A stretch of DNA of 64,000 bases from Nageia nagi (GCA_050084985.1 JBITNC010000001.1:210118001-210182000); one strand, 5' to 3'; shown: positions 25,020 to 37,540, counted from the stretch's first letter. A program made the numbers and translations. The notes: generated by a model not told the origin, from the sequence alone.

Positions 25020-25660
25020 ATGAATTGAAGGTGTTTAACAAAGATGTTATCCATAATACCATAAAGCTAGTGGAGGGGATAAATATTTTTTGGTTTAAAC
25101 AAAGAATAGTGAATCCTAAAATTAAATTGGTTATGCAACAAAAAATTTATAACTTATTTCAAGTAAAGATCATATATCCCATCAAGCACTCTACTTGGGT
25201 GGCTAATCTAATGATAGTAAGGAAGAAGAATGGAGATATTAGGTTGTGTATAGATTTATAGAATTTTAATATAGCCTCACTAAAAAATAACTATCCTTGG
25301 CCTCCTATGGAATAAATTCTACATACTATTGCATGATATGAGTGCTTTTCCTTTCTTGATGGATTTTATGGGTATAACTCAATTTGGGTAAAGGATGAAG
25401 ATCAATACAAAATAAAATTCACCATAAAGTGGGGCACATTTTCTTTTCAACAAATGCCATTTGAATTATCCAATGTTAAATTAACTTTTTAGAGGGCTAT
25501 GGACTATGCATTTAGGGATATAATCAATCAAACTATTTTAGCTTAGATGATATCATAGTTGTTTTTGTGAAAGAAAAAGAATCACTTGCAACATCTCCAA
25601 AACACTTTCCTAAAGAGTGAAGAATTATAAAGAAATCCATTTTTTTAGTGGATAAAGGAA
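25020..25660 (+). pseudogene. Reverse transcriptase of element A
   Basis: Open start at 25025-25261: STWVANLMIVRKKNGDIRLC then IDL, the fingers region of gypsy RT. This continues through NNYPWPPM, FSFLDGFYGYNSI (catalytic Asp in LDG), TFSFQQMPFELSN and the LDDIIV active-site motif near 25542-25553. Stops (TAG 25259, TAA 25313, TAG 25491) and a frame change near 25540 inactivate it. It would copy element RNA into cDNA. Confidence 0.85.
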
Positions 25661-25889
25661 AGTTTTTGGGTCATTTCATTTCAAAAGATGAATTTTTAAT
25701 TAATTCAGAGAGAGTGGAAGCTATCTCCAAATTCACCATTTCATATAATAGTAAGAATTTGCAAGTCTTTTTAGGTAAAATCAATTTATAAGGAGGTTCA
25801 TATAGGAATTTTCTAGAATTATTCAACCAATAACATAAATACTAAAATATAAATCTCCTTTTAAGTGGAAAATAGAGAGAGTTATGGCT

Positions 25890-26230
25890 TTTGAAAAGAT
25901 AAAATCATCCATTTTGTCTCCAATTTTGAAGAATCTAGACTTCTCAAAGCAATTTACTCTATTTGCTTATGGAGTAAAAAAGTATAACAATAATTTTAAC
26001 TTAGAAAGAAGACAATCATGACATAAACCCTATAGATTTATTTATCCAACTCTACATGATGATGAGGAAAGGTATGGATTCATTGAAAAATAGGTGTTTA
26101 CAAAAATGAAAACTCTAAACAAGTTTAAGCACTATTCTCAAAATAAAATTCTAGTGCTTACTATTCATCCAAATTTTAGAAGTTACATTCTACAAGGTGA
26201 AATGGATTAGGGTAGAATTGAATGGATTAC
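25890..26230 (+). pseudogene. Gypsy-type RNase H of element A
   Basis: Follows RT as expected. Reads NLDFSKQFTLFAYGVKKYNN, then DDEERYGFIEK, a stop, KTLNKFKHYSQNKILVLT and HPNFRSYILQGEM. This is the standard gypsy RNase H (YS..EK...A...FR.YL....V.T.H..L). The first catalytic Asp is altered. The domain would degrade RNA in the RNA:DNA hybrid. Confidence 0.7.
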
Positions 26231-26609
26231 AAAGATTATGAAATATGATGTTGAAATCTATACTACTAAGGTGGTTAAGGGAGGAGCTCTTTGAAGTAGT
26301 TGGTTGAAGATTGGATATCCAAACATGTCATCATTGTTGAAGTGAAAACTTAAGATAGAAAATTTTTGAAAGTTTTGAAAGAATAAAAAAATTGTTTACC
26401 TCATATATGTATATATTTTGATAGTGGTAGATTATCATATGAAGTCAATGCCTATCAAAGAAGGAGGTTCAAATTAAATGCTCTCAATTATTGTATGAGA
26501 GTTCATGTAGTTTATATAAAAAACCATGAAAGAATATTATTGAGATGTATATATCCTAAGGAAGTTATTGAAGCTCTAAAATAATTTCATTTTATTTTTT
26601 TAGAGGAAA

Positions 26610-27640
26610 TTATTTAGGATACACCACTGTGGCAAAAATTTTACAAGCAAATTTTTATTGGTAATTCCATGTATATAGATTCATTTCATATTGCTAAAAA
26701 ATGTAACAAATATCATAGATTTGTGGGAAGGAGAAGAATGGAAGCCATGCAATTACAACCCACTACTCCAAAGAACCTTTACAAAAATGGACCCTTAATT
26801 TTATTAACATGATTAATCCAGGGTCATCATGCAAAAATAGGTTCATCTTAACAACTACAAATTATTATACAAGATGGACAAAAGCTTCTACAACAAAATC
26901 CCAAGATCAAGATACAATCATCTATTTCATAGAGAGAATTATTATAAGATTCAAGATTTAATATTTCATAGATTGTTATATTATATTATGGTCCTACATT
27001 TTTAGGAGTCAAAGTATCAAAATTTACTCTCAAGTATGGATTACTAAAAAACTTCTTCCAATTATTACCACTAAGGTAATGGAATAACTAAATCAATAAA
27101 TAAAAATATATTGAGAATCCTAAAGAGGATAGTAAATGATAATTAGAGAGATTGATATAAGAATATAAACCTTAAATTATGGGTAGAATGGATTACTTAA
27201 AAATCTTTTATAAAGTTTTCTCCTTATGTTTTGGTTTGTGGGAAAAGAGCTATATTGTGATCTCACATTAAGTTACCTATGTTACAAATTCTCAACCCAT
27301 ATGAGATGAATGATTCAAATCCATTATAGTTAATTATGTTTATTTTGATATACTTAAATAATATTTGGAATAATTCTTATAGATAAATCCAAAAAATAAA
27401 TAGTATGGTTAAGATATGATTTGATAAAAATATAAATCTAATATTTCTTTCAAACCTGATGACTTGGTTCTTAAATGGGATGAAGATAGAGCCAAGCCTA
27501 TATGCCATCAAAATTTTAATTCTCTATGTTTTATACCATACATTATTATAAAATAATATGGAAAAATACATTTGATTTAGATGGAATAGATGGCTGGGTC
27601 TTTCTGATCATGATCAATGGTACAAAATTTGAAGTCATAC
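26610..27640 (+). pseudogene. Integrase region of element A
   Basis: Begins with the zinc-binding domain remnant LWQKFYKQIFIG...CNKYHRFVGRRR with MEAMQLQP, and continues to the catalytic core remnant TNYYTRWTKASTTKS with FIERIIIRFKI. Catalytic residues cannot all be placed because of frame changes after about 26960. Identification rests on order after RNase H and on these segments. Confidence 0.6.
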
Positions 27641-28775
27641 ACTACAGTTTAAAAATATAAGTTGTATTATATGTATATATTTATTTTTTTATTTTTTGAG
27701 ATGCAATTTTATAGGCACATATTTTTGAATTAAATAGGGTATTTAGGTATTGTATTTTATTTATCCCCATTTCAAATCTATGCATTAGCATTTTTTCCTT
27801 TGCAATTTTTTGAGCTATTAAGAGCCTTAGGGTTGGCATCTTCCATATTTTAATTTTACCATTTTTAGCTCTTGTTTGATAATTCCATAAAATAGGTAAG
27901 TTCATAACTTCTTATAGTACTATAAATTATACAAATAAAAACTTTTTCAATACCAATTTGTTGAATAATCATGTAGATTTGAAAATTAAACCTCTAGAAG
28001 CTACAAATGCTAAAGATACTCAGTTATGAGATTTGATTTATAATATTGAATTTATGATTTCATTTTTGTGGGAAAGATGACATACCTACCTTGAACTTGT
28101 TTATGCCATATATAATAAAATATTTCATGAGTCCAACAATGTACAAAATAGCTAAGGAAATACTATTCTTGATTTGATTCATTTTTCAATGTATAAAAGC
28201 CTTCACTAGATAGATAATTCATTAAATTAGGCTAGTGTAAAAGTAGCAACTATAAAAAAAAAATTCATTAGATTGTATGAATTCTTATTTGATAAAACCT
28301 ATCATGGAAAATAAGATCTTATATGAAATTTCAAGGTTTAAACCTAATTTGGCCCATTTCCTTATCCTAATCATGGTGCTTTATGGGGAGAAAGACATCT
28401 AGATCATGCAGTCAGAACAAGTCACAATGGCATACCAAACAATTAAAAATTATTGTAAATATAATTAAAGATTGGTTCAAGATGATAAAAATACTAGCTA
28501 TCTAGTTAGCCAATAAAGATAGATTAAACTAATTCCATTATTCCTCACTTCTCTATTAGCTCTTATTGCATCAGCATTTGGAAGTTTTTCCTGATTTACA
28601 ATTAAGTTAGATGAATGAAGATGGTACTCTAAGGAGAGTTAATCAATGAACCTAGGTGTTGAGCATAAATAGGTAATATTACAAATTTGTAAGATATTTT
28701 CTTTTTTTGTATTTGAATTTCATTTCTAACGTAACTCTACCTAGGCTTTTTAAAATATCTCTATCAAATTTGAAG
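27641..28775. other. Element A, spacer after integrase
   Basis: No recognised domain. A minus-strand frame at 27681-27905 is Lys-rich and matches nothing I know; it is probably chance in AT-rich DNA. Confidence 0.35.
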
Positions 28776-31720
28776 ATGGGTCAGTTCAAGAAGAGTGATT
28801 ATTATTTCAATGACAACTAAATGATCATCTTGCTGATTAGTTTCTATGATAAGCCCATGAAGTTAATTTTTATGTTTCAAATTAACTATTTACCATGGAG
28901 GTGACTTGATAAGAATATTATATAGAAATAATGTGGGGAGTCCCTAAAAGGAAGAAACTTTTGTACACATATCCCCTTGAGTTTGATTCTATTTAAGCCA
29001 TTCACAAGAATTGTTAGGGTTATCTAACTTCGAAGATACAAAAATTATAGCTAAAATAAATTATCATATCCTAACCATATGAACCACTAGGAATGTTCAC
29101 TATACATATCAAATTTTTAAACTTAAAAACTTCATATTTTTTCAAGGTGTCTATGAATAAATTTGAAGATCATTGGAACAATCTTGAGTTAGGACTACTT
29201 TTGCTGGACTCTCTATTAGATATATCATGTATGGCCTTATGGAGTCAAAAATATGTTATTAGAATAGAATTTTTAACTACTATAAATAAATAAAAGAGTT
29301 TACCAAAACCCTTGCATAAGACACTAGATAATTTTAACTTCATAGACTACAAGAAGATATGCTTCATTCAATACAAATTTGAGAGCATGCAAAAGTCTTT
29401 GCCATGGATGTGTAATCAAGATAAGGCTTTTTCAAAAGCTTATGATAAATAATATATATCCAATAAGGAAAATGATATAATGAAGAAAAAAAATCAAAAT
29501 AATAGTAAAGTTATCAAAAGTTGACAATGGAAAGAAAAAATTAACTCCTAAAGAAAAGCCATTATTGAAGAAATAACAAAAATATGGAGAAGGCCTAAAG
29601 TTAATGGAATTTGCTATGAAAGCTTGCATTGAAGAGTCGAATGTGTATGAAAAATACATTACATATATGAAAGAAATGCAAAGAAATTTGGTAGAAGATG
29701 AAGAAAAATAAAGAAAAGAATAGGAGAAAAGAGATGCTGCATTAGCAAAACAACTTGAGAAAGAGGATGCTCTTGGGAAGAGAATTATGAAGAAAAGAAA
29801 GGTTCAAAACCTAGAAAAAATATATAAAATAATGATTAAAGTTTAAAAGTAAAGAAGGCCAAAAGGTGTGAATATGACCCTTAAAGCATCCACCATGGAG
29901 AACGAGTAGCTCACTACTACACCTACTAAATATGTTGTTGAAGTTGAATAACCAAAAGGTAGTGAAAGTGAAGACTCTGACTCTACCAAGACTTTTATTA
30001 TTAATAAGATAAGATGGAGTTAGGAAAAAAATCATCTCCTAGAGACACATCAAGATATAAAAGGAATGAATAGAAGAAAATAAAGACTTTTCTAGTGAAA
30101 TAAGAAAAAGAGTTAAGAGCAATTTTGAAATATCCCTTCTCTAGATAATATAGTACAAAGATGCCCTAAACAAAAGGAGGTGAGTGATAAATCTAATACT
30201 AAGGATGATGTTGTAGCTATTATTAATCTAATTTTAGTTCATAGGTTAGATACTTCTCAAAAAATCACAAATTTAAGTAAAATTGATAAATCTAAGAGTG
30301 GTTTAAGATGATGAGGAAGAAGGAACAAAACATTCCTTATCAGATCTAGCTAGAAATAGTTGTAGATATTCACAAGCAAGTCCAAAAGGTATTAATAAAA
30401 TAGATTGATCAATATTTGAAATAATCTTATGATGTAAAAGGCATATCCTTGCATTTGATATATGATAAAATCAAATAGATGGAAAAGAGGAAAAAAATGA
30501 AAATTAATATGACTCTTATGGATGTTGATGTGAACCTCTTGGAGAGAAAAGTAGATAAATTAGAGAAGTAATAGGCTATGGTAAAGCAAAAGGAAAAATT
30601 TCACTTAAAATAAATTGACATGTTAAACAAGAAAATTTAGAATTTACAAGAGGTTGTTGAATCATCAAAATTGACAAAGGTTGTAGAAGAGAGGGAGGAA
30701 GAGCTCAAAGAAAAAGGAATTAAGGTTAATATGAAAAATAATTAGATAAAGATCTTAGAGATGGAAATTGACTCATTAAAAGCTTATTTGAAGAATAAAT
30801 AAATAAAATGTAAAATAATTAAAGATGAGAAAAAGAAGCTTTAAAAGAATTTGAAAGTTTTGTAGGATGATTGTATAAAGCAAGATCCAAATTTAAAGAT
30901 AGCAACAAATGTTTTTGCTAAGGCTAAATCAGAGTTTGAGAAAAAATTGAATACTCATGATTATACTTTGGCCCAATAGACACAAGCATTGATGCTAACA
31001 TAATTGTTGATGGAATCTTTAAAAAATATTAAGTTAAGTTATTGGGGTAGGGTAGTCTTTATTTTAGATTTATTACACTTTATTAGAGTGTATGTACAAT
31101 ATTGTGATAAGCATTTAGACAAGTATAAAGCTATATTTGATAAGAAGGGTAGAATTGTTAAAATGAATAGTGAAAATTAGAAAACCATAAAGGTAATAAA
31201 TCAGAAAGAGGCCACAAATATAGGAATTAATGAATTTCATGATCAAATCTAGTCTATGAAAAAAAAGTTGGCTCATTTGTATGAGTTGATATTATGTATT
31301 GAAAAGTGTATGAAGTCATTAACATCAAAGATCAATAAATTAAATAATTCCTTGAAGGTTTTTGATAGAAATAAAATACCTCCCCTATACAAGGAAGATA
31401 ATAATATTTATATACTTAATGAGATAAAGGCATACAATGATCAGGTGTAGATGGTATATAATACTTTTGTAGACTATACAAAAGATAATTTTGAAGAAAA
31501 ATTCCTAAAGTTTATCAAAGAGATGACTAAAGTAGAGAAATCAGAAATGGAACTAGCTAGGATAAAACTAAGCATTAGTTTAAAAATAATTAATTAGTTT
31601 ATTTCTTTGGCTTTGCTCATCCATAATGTTGATCTTCCAATAGATGCAGAATGGTCAAAGACCCTTGTGGGCACTTATGGTTTTACCCAAGAATGGAGCA
31701 ACTTGAGGTATATTTTTGTA
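28776..31720 (+). pseudogene. Unidentified coiled-coil reading frame of element A, between integrase and 3' LTR
   Basis: A long decayed plus-strand reading frame. From about 30479 to 31720 it stays in one frame (the frame of the open piece 31256-31450), interrupted almost only by TAG and TAA codons in place of likely CAG/CAA. The product is rich in Lys, Glu, Leu and Ile with heptad-like runs such as NLLERKVDKLEK and KAKSEFEKKLNTHDYTLAQ, so a long coiled coil is likely. Near 31615-31700 it ends in a less charged, conserved-looking segment, LPIDAEWSKTLVGTYGFTQE. Upstream (28776-30300) is also Lys-rich with frame changes. I do not recognise the family. Position resembles the extra 3' frames of some Tat or Athila elements, but this is not an env-like protein with visible membrane segments. 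Confidence 0.5.
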
Positions 31721-31807
31721 TAGTTTTATAGGAGTTTTATACATATTTTTATATTTTTATCCAAGTTTGATATTTGGTGGTATAAATCTACTAGCTAGTT
31801 GTCATAA

Positions 31808-33183
31808 TGTATACTCATACATATTTTTGAAGAAATAATAAGAGTTTTGTATGGGTATGATCTTTTTTATCCTTTACTATTTGATAGAATGTTTATACTT
31901 AGTCAATTTTAGACATTTCTTATAGTGTTCAATTTTTGCAGATATCTAACAATATTGGAGTGTACAAAGTTTGCTAGAATAATAGTAGTATAAGATAGTG
32001 TTAGTACTTAGTTATTTTTTAGTATTTTAGTGAAGATCTAATAGTATTTTTATGAATTAAGTTAGATGGAATAGAGGACAAATACTACAATTTTATATTT
32101 GATTTTGATGAAGATTCAATAGAGTGGAGTAGGTTAAATTTTGTCAAAAATAATAGGAAAATAAAATAGTCTATTTTATCAAGTTCTAGCCCTATCAAAG
32201 GTGGTTGAATCACATACCATGAAGAATCATAATTAGATCAATCACCTTAAGTATTCCATTCATGAAGATTCAAGTTTTCACCATCCAGGTTAAAGATTAT
32301 CTAGAGTATTCTATTAGAATAATTAATTTTACTTTTGTATTTGATTCTAATGGGTTCATGTAAATTCAAGTACCTATATATATTACTGGAACCTAAAAAA
32401 AATATTTTCATTTCAAGGAGATGATTTCAACTTTTAGATTTAGGTTTTCAATCTTTGGACAAGCTAAAGTGTGTTAACACATAGGGAAGAATCATCTAAA
32501 TATTTTTATATTTAAATTTGAGTTGAAAATATTATCAAAGAATAAATCTAATACATTATAAATATCTTGTTAGTTAGTTAAAGATATATTATCTATCAGA
32601 GTTAGGAATTAGTTAGAATATACTTTCTAGAGGAAAACTATAAGTATTACCTCTATTGAAGAAGAAGGGGTCAAATATAGTAGATATTGCCCCTATTTTA
32701 TACTTGTACCAATGATAATAGAATACAATTTTCTTCTTGATCTCTTAACTATGATCTTTTTTTCATTGTTCTTTAAGGATTGTGTGATATGTTTGTTTAA
32801 ACATTGCAAACTGTGAGATATTAGCAATAGTTAATCAATATCTATAAAGTACTTGTAGAGTATTGTTACTTGGAGTGTCATACATTATTTGGTGGTTACA
32901 AAAATAAACTATCTAACTAGCATGGATTATACTATAATGGATGCCTATGTTGGTTTGGATATTTATTTTTGCTTATTTGCACCCACTTACCTAGCATTTT
33001 AAGTTTTATTGAATATTTCAAATTTGTTTTCTACACCCTTTGCTTTTGTAAATCCCAGTATGATCCTGATAGGAACTAGACTTCTCTAGAGATAAATTTC
33101 TAGTAATAGAAATCATTCATCATAATTATAGTTTTGATTTTGATACATGGATGCATCTAAAAATTACCATATCTTAATCAATA
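31808..33183 (+). repeat. 3' LTR of element A
   Basis: About 1376 bp, collinear with 20106-21532. Starts TGTATACTCATACATATT and ends CTTAATCAATA, where the CA terminus has probably become TA. Many scattered differences from the 5' LTR indicate an old insertion. Confidence 0.85.
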
Positions 33184-33960
33184 TATTTGTTTCACAATAG
33201 TTAGTTGAATCGAAGAGATCAATAACATTATTAAAGGCTCCCAAGATCTAAACAAGAAAAATTACTTCAAAAAGTATCAAAATTCAATTTTTTTATTTTG
33301 TACTTAATTATGGGGGATACATGACCTTATTTTACTAAAATTTTACAACTTTGCAATTTTACAAAATTTTGGATGGTAACACATCCCATACTATTGTTCC
33401 TAGAGATAATTGGTCCTGAACCAATTATTGGTCTTCTAGGTTTACATGCTTGAGTGATATTACATTCTAATAATTGCATTAAAAATTAACCACATCTAAT
33501 TATGCATCAACTAAAATATTAAAAATTAAGTATATCAATTAATAATGGTAATAATCATTTAAAGTGTGCATGAGAAGATACAAAATAAAGCTTACTCAAG
33601 AAGCCAACATAAAATACAATACTATCTAAATAATCCCACATGCATGATAAGGAAAAAGGAATTTTACTTTAAAAGTACAAAATTACTAAATAATAATAAC
33701 AACTCATGAGAATATTGTAAAATCAATTACTCTTTACAAGGGAGTGCAACATACAATGGACCTCACTTAAGGAATAATTTTGGTTAAGATTATCTTGTTC
33801 ATTTAGAGGAATTACAACAACAAAACTTTATCTATTTTATTTAGATATTAGCCATTTAATGATTGATAGATTTTTAAACATTCACATTGGTTTATTAGGT
33901 CATATATTGGTATGCTTAGCCAATTATTACACTTCTAATCTTTAAATTCAACTTAGTATT
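33184..33960. repeat. Dispersed repeat R, copy 2, right part (beyond element A)
   Basis: Continues the match to copy 3: TTGTTCCTAGAGATAATTGG against TGTTCTTGGAAATAATTGAT (42211), then GCATGAGAAG..AAAGCTTACTCAAGAAGCC against GCATAAGAAG..CAAGCTTATTCATGAAGCC, and AAAACTTTATCTA..ATTAGCCA further on. The first 200 bp here has no counterpart in copy 3. Confidence 0.6.
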
Positions 33961-35260
33961 CAAGTTTAATTGGATTTCTTTAACCATGTTATATGTTTGT
34001 AAGTATATCGAATGAAAATTATATTATGGATATTATTTTTTCAAAATAGAATATTGTACAAACATATCCAAATGACTTATAATAATATTTTTATTTTTAT
34101 CCCTTATCTCAAAATCCTTTTTATTTAACTCTATCATTATTTCTTCAAGTTTATTTAAAATTAAATTTAAAATATGTGTCAATGATATCATTTATTTCAA
34201 GACAAGGTTTTATAATTACATCAAGGTGAGAATAACCCTAATCATTAATTTGATCATGTGATAAATTAACTATAGCTTATGAAACATAAAATAAAATTTT
34301 TAATATTACATAAATGACTTATTAAGTATATCAAAAAGGTATTAGGTTTACATATAATACATTTATCCACATTTGAGTTTCCATACATAGGGTTTTCTAG
34401 GTTTAGAAATAACAATAACCCCATATTCAAATCTATATTGCAAGAGGTATTCAAATCATTCTTTAACACTTGATGAGTATTCAAAGCTTTTCATTTCCAT
34501 CTTCACAAGTAAAACCAAGGGAACCAAGACTTGTAGGTTGTAATTACTAAGTATATGTTAGGAGTATGTTGAGGATCAAGATAACTCATTTATATAATGA
34601 TATGCTTCCTACCCTGAGATGCATCATATTTCAATCTGAATCATGATATACAATTCTAATTAAAGAGTGAAAAAAAATAATCCATCTCATTATCAAGAGG
34701 ATTTAAGTCTTAATCAATGGCTACCTCTTTTCCTTGATCATGGAGTAATTTAATCCTTTAAGCTCATGTTAATAATTAAAGTCACATCATATTGTCTTGG
34801 AGATTATCATAGCAATCAAACATAATTTAAAAATTATTATTATATCCTCAAATCAATAAGCTCAATCATTTTTCAAATATAGCAATTTTATTTGGTAACT
34901 AAAATTAATGATATCTAGCTCATTCCAAATCGATAACATTGCCCTTTCTAAAAATTAAAATCAAACTCTTAACCTAGATTTTTAAATAATTGTTTGATTT
35001 AAAATTAAATTGGTAAACATTATTCATATTCATGAATAATATAATAATACTGATAAAATATTATTTTCATATACTAATTAATGGTTTTAAAATATAAAAC
35101 ATTAAATATAAGAACATCCATGATTATGAGGAAATTCATTTGATCTATGTCTTAATGGCTTGCATGCAAGCTAGGTTCATATTGGACTAACTTGATAACA
35201 TTAAGATTATCTTGAGTGTCTATTGGCTAATGAAAAAGATATAAGGAAGCTTTTCGACAT
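33961..35260. other. Non-coding stretch left of element B
   Basis: No gene recognised. A minus-strand frame at 34266-34484 (72 codons) has no known motif. Similarity to the sequence after repeat R copy 3 fades here. Confidence 0.35.
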
Positions 35261-36035
35261 TGTTATCACCTAAAATTAATTTATGCATTTAATTTAAAAC
35301 ATTAGGAAATATGTGTTCACACTTATACACATCTAGTTCAAGAGTATTAATGCTATTTTGGGTATGATCAATATATATCATTGACTTACTATATTCTTGT
35401 TTATGTAGGTACACATCGACCTAAGGAGTAGGTCATATTATTATCTATATAAATAGGGATCTAATAGTAAGTCCATATCAAGAAGATACATGATCCCATA
35501 TTTGGTATTAATGATGGTAGTCCTTTAGGTGTGCTTGACACCATCATTCAAGGCTAGGTTTATGTACTTATGCAAGCATCTTGACAATTATTGGTTTATC
35601 TAAGTATCAAATTGAGATCATTAAGAGTCTATGGGGAGGCACAAATTTAATTTGAAATGGACTATAGTCTAAAAAATACCATCGTTTCCCCTTTGTAGAT
35701 GAAAATAGATCAATAATGCTCCTTCCAATCATGCAATAGACCATCAATGACCCTCTTTTTGGATCATCTTACCCCATGAATTTGAGTGTAGAATCTGTTG
35801 GTTGTTGGAGCTTTGTCAATATCTTTTGTTCATTGATATTAGGTACATTCCATGAGGTAAGTATATAAACTTAGTCTTGTTTGGTAATGTCATTTTGATC
35901 CTAGTTATTCATTATCTTCTATATTAGATTATCTTCTTATAAATTGCTATCTGTTAGCTTAGAATTTACAAATATTCCTTTGGAACTGTAGGTATTCATT
36001 TATTTGCATTCTCAAATACATTTTATTTGTAAACA
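35261..36035 (+). repeat. 5' LTR of element B
   Basis: 775 bp, begins TGTTATCACCTAAAATTA and ends ATTTGTAAACA. Contains the TATA box at 35446-35456. The block AAGGAGTAGGTCATATTATT upstream of the TATA box is nearly identical in all four LTRs of B and C. Confidence 0.9.
35446..35456 (+). promoter_or_regulatory. TATA box in the element B 5' LTR
   Basis: TATATAAATAG, conserved in the 3' LTR (39886-39896) and in both LTRs of element C (48932-48942 and about 55820-55830). Transcription would be expected to start about 30 bp downstream. Confidence 0.65.
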
Positions 36036-36038
36036 TTT

Positions 36039-36056
36039 TGGTGAACCTAACATGAA
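36039..36056 (+). promoter_or_regulatory. Primer-binding site of element B
   Basis: TGGTGAACCTAACATGAA, three bases after the LTR end. It differs from the element C site by one base (CCT for CCC). It is the tRNA priming site for minus-strand DNA; which tRNA is not resolved. Confidence 0.7.
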
Positions 36057-36128
36057 ACATAAGTATTTGTGCTAAAACCCTAGGGTTTTAGTTAGGACTA
36101 ATAAGTGATTTTGTGAGTTATTTTATAT

Positions 36129-37040
36129 ATGGATAAGTTAAGAGTATTCTTGCAAAGTCTCTCAAGAAGAGATCTTGATGAGCTCTTAAGAGATATTCAA
36201 CATGATGGACTAGAAGCATATAATGAAAGAGCTTACCACAATGATGGAAGTAACAATGATCACATTTAGGCTACTATTGAGGGTATGCAAAGATAGATTA
36301 ATCAACTAGCAAGAGGATTAGTTTAGCCAAATAATTCAATTGAGTTTGGTAGCCCTTTATGTGATGACATCCATTTAAGCATGCCACCATCGAATTATAA
36401 AGATCCCAATTTTTGTAATTTTAGTGGGGAGGGAGATCCTAGGAGACATTTGCAAGGATTTAAAGATGATTGTGAGCTCAAAATTAGTGTGGATTCAAGA
36501 TTATAGGCAAAATATTTTCTTCATAGTTTAGAAGGAGAGGCTTGTGAATGGTTCTATTCTCTACCTGAAAGGTCACTTAGATCATTTTGAGAATTGAGCA
36601 ACTTATTTCTAGAATAGTATAAATATAAAATCAAGTATGAAGTCATGGTTTTGTATCTATGTGCTATGAGGTAAGGTAGTAATGAAAATATTAAAAAGTT
36701 TATCATGCAATTCAAGAAGATATGGCAACAAATCAAAACTAAGCTCATGAAAAAAGAGGTAAACAATATCTTCATGGATACTATCATATTATCCCTACAA
36801 TCTTATGTCATTGATTATAAACATATAGCATTTTTTGATATGACATATAAGCTATTGGAAAAAGGAAAAGTCCTTATAAAATTAGGGCTTTTGAAGTATA
36901 GAGATGATGATAAACCTAGGGCCAAGGATAAGCAGCCATCATCATAGAAAGATAAATCCATGCATTTAGCAAAAAAAGTAGATGAAAAGAAAGAAAGGAA
37001 AGTTTCCTATACCTCCCAAGTTTATCTTGAAAGATCTAAT
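36129..37040 (+). pseudogene. gag of element B
   Basis: Starts at the ATG at 36129 (MDKLRVFLQSLSRRDLDELL). The capsid domain reads FSGEGDPRRHLQGFKDDCEL, then KYFLHSLEGEACEWFYSLPE and ENIKKFIMQFKKIWQQIKT, ending in a basic tail with DKQPSS. That is the standard retrotransposon gag layout. It remains in one frame apart from TAG/TGA codons (for example TAG at 36268, 36295, 36325 and 36505), so the damage is almost all single-base. The zinc box expected at the end is gone, probably with the adjacent deletion. Confidence 0.85.
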
Positions 37041-37129
37041 GGCAAAGGGACTATTACAACCTTTACCTAAGTGAGAGGAACATGAGTTAGCAAAGAGGCT
37101 AGCATGGTACAAGGAAGATAGATATCACC

Positions 37130-37540
37130 TTAGAATGATGTTATTCATATGAATAATATGGTAGAATATCAAGATCTCATATTAGTATTGAAAGTAGCTA
37201 TAGAGATTAGTGTTACACATTTGCATATTTATAGGGATTCATAGCTGATAGTGAATCAAGTCAATGAGATCTATAATACCAAGGATGAGAAGCTTATTCC
37301 ATATAAATTAAGTTAATGAGATATACAATACCAAGGATGAGAAGCTTGTTCCATATAAAGTTATTATTGCAAAACTTCTTGATTGCTTTTAAGAGTATCA
37401 ATTAGAAAATATTCCAAAGAATAATAATAGATTGGTAAATGCAATGGCAAGTGCAACTTCACCTATACCAATTGAGATAGAAGGTAGGGAGACTACTTTC
37501 ACTATGAAGAACTTGGGAACTCCATCAATGGTTGAGGAGA
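37130..37540 (+). pseudogene. Partial extra RNase H of element B with a 52-bp internal duplication
   Basis: Reads NNMVEYQDLILVLKVAIEI, IYRDS, a stop, LIVNQVNE, then NIPKNNNRLVNAMASATSP and IPIEIEGRETTF. This is the C-terminal two-thirds of the same RNase H type as at 24220 in element A (NN.AEY..L..GL, DS.LV, N..VD.LA). The first catalytic Asp region is missing. The last Asp in the N..AD.MA motif is Asn. A 52-bp direct duplication (37260-37311 and 37312-37363) shifts the frame. Confidence 0.75.
37260..37363. repeat. 52-bp tandem duplication inside element B
   Basis: Two copies of a unit that includes ATACCAAGGATGAGAAGCTT, at 37260-37311 and 37312-37363, with six or so differences. Since 52 is not a multiple of three it breaks the RNase H frame. 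Confidence 0.85.

Larger units (their letters stand above)
20106..33183 (+). mobile_element. Element A: 13 kb Tat-like Ty3/gypsy LTR retrotransposon
   Basis: Two direct LTRs (20106-21532 and 31808-33183) enclose about 10.3 kb. Reading along the plus strand, the order is gag, protease, an extra RNase H, reverse transcriptase, the usual RNase H, integrase, then a long coiled-coil frame. Length above 12 kb, an additional RNase H and extra reading frames are features of the Tat/Ogre branch of Ty3/gypsy, so I place it there by inference. All frames are heavily mutated. It sits inside repeat R copy 2 and therefore inserted after that repeat. I saw no clear primer-binding site after the 5' LTR and no purine tract before the 3' LTR; both may have decayed. 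Confidence 0.85.

Noticed and set aside
29432-30035. Two minus-strand Phe-rich frames
   Set aside because: Antisense of the Lys-rich coiled-coil frame of element A.
34266-34484. Minus-strand 72-codon frame as a copia fragment
   Set aside because: No RT, integrase or RNase H motif could be matched in it or around it.
36076-36094. AAACCCTAGGGTTTT as a telomere-type repeat
   Set aside because: A single short palindrome in the leader of element B, not an array.
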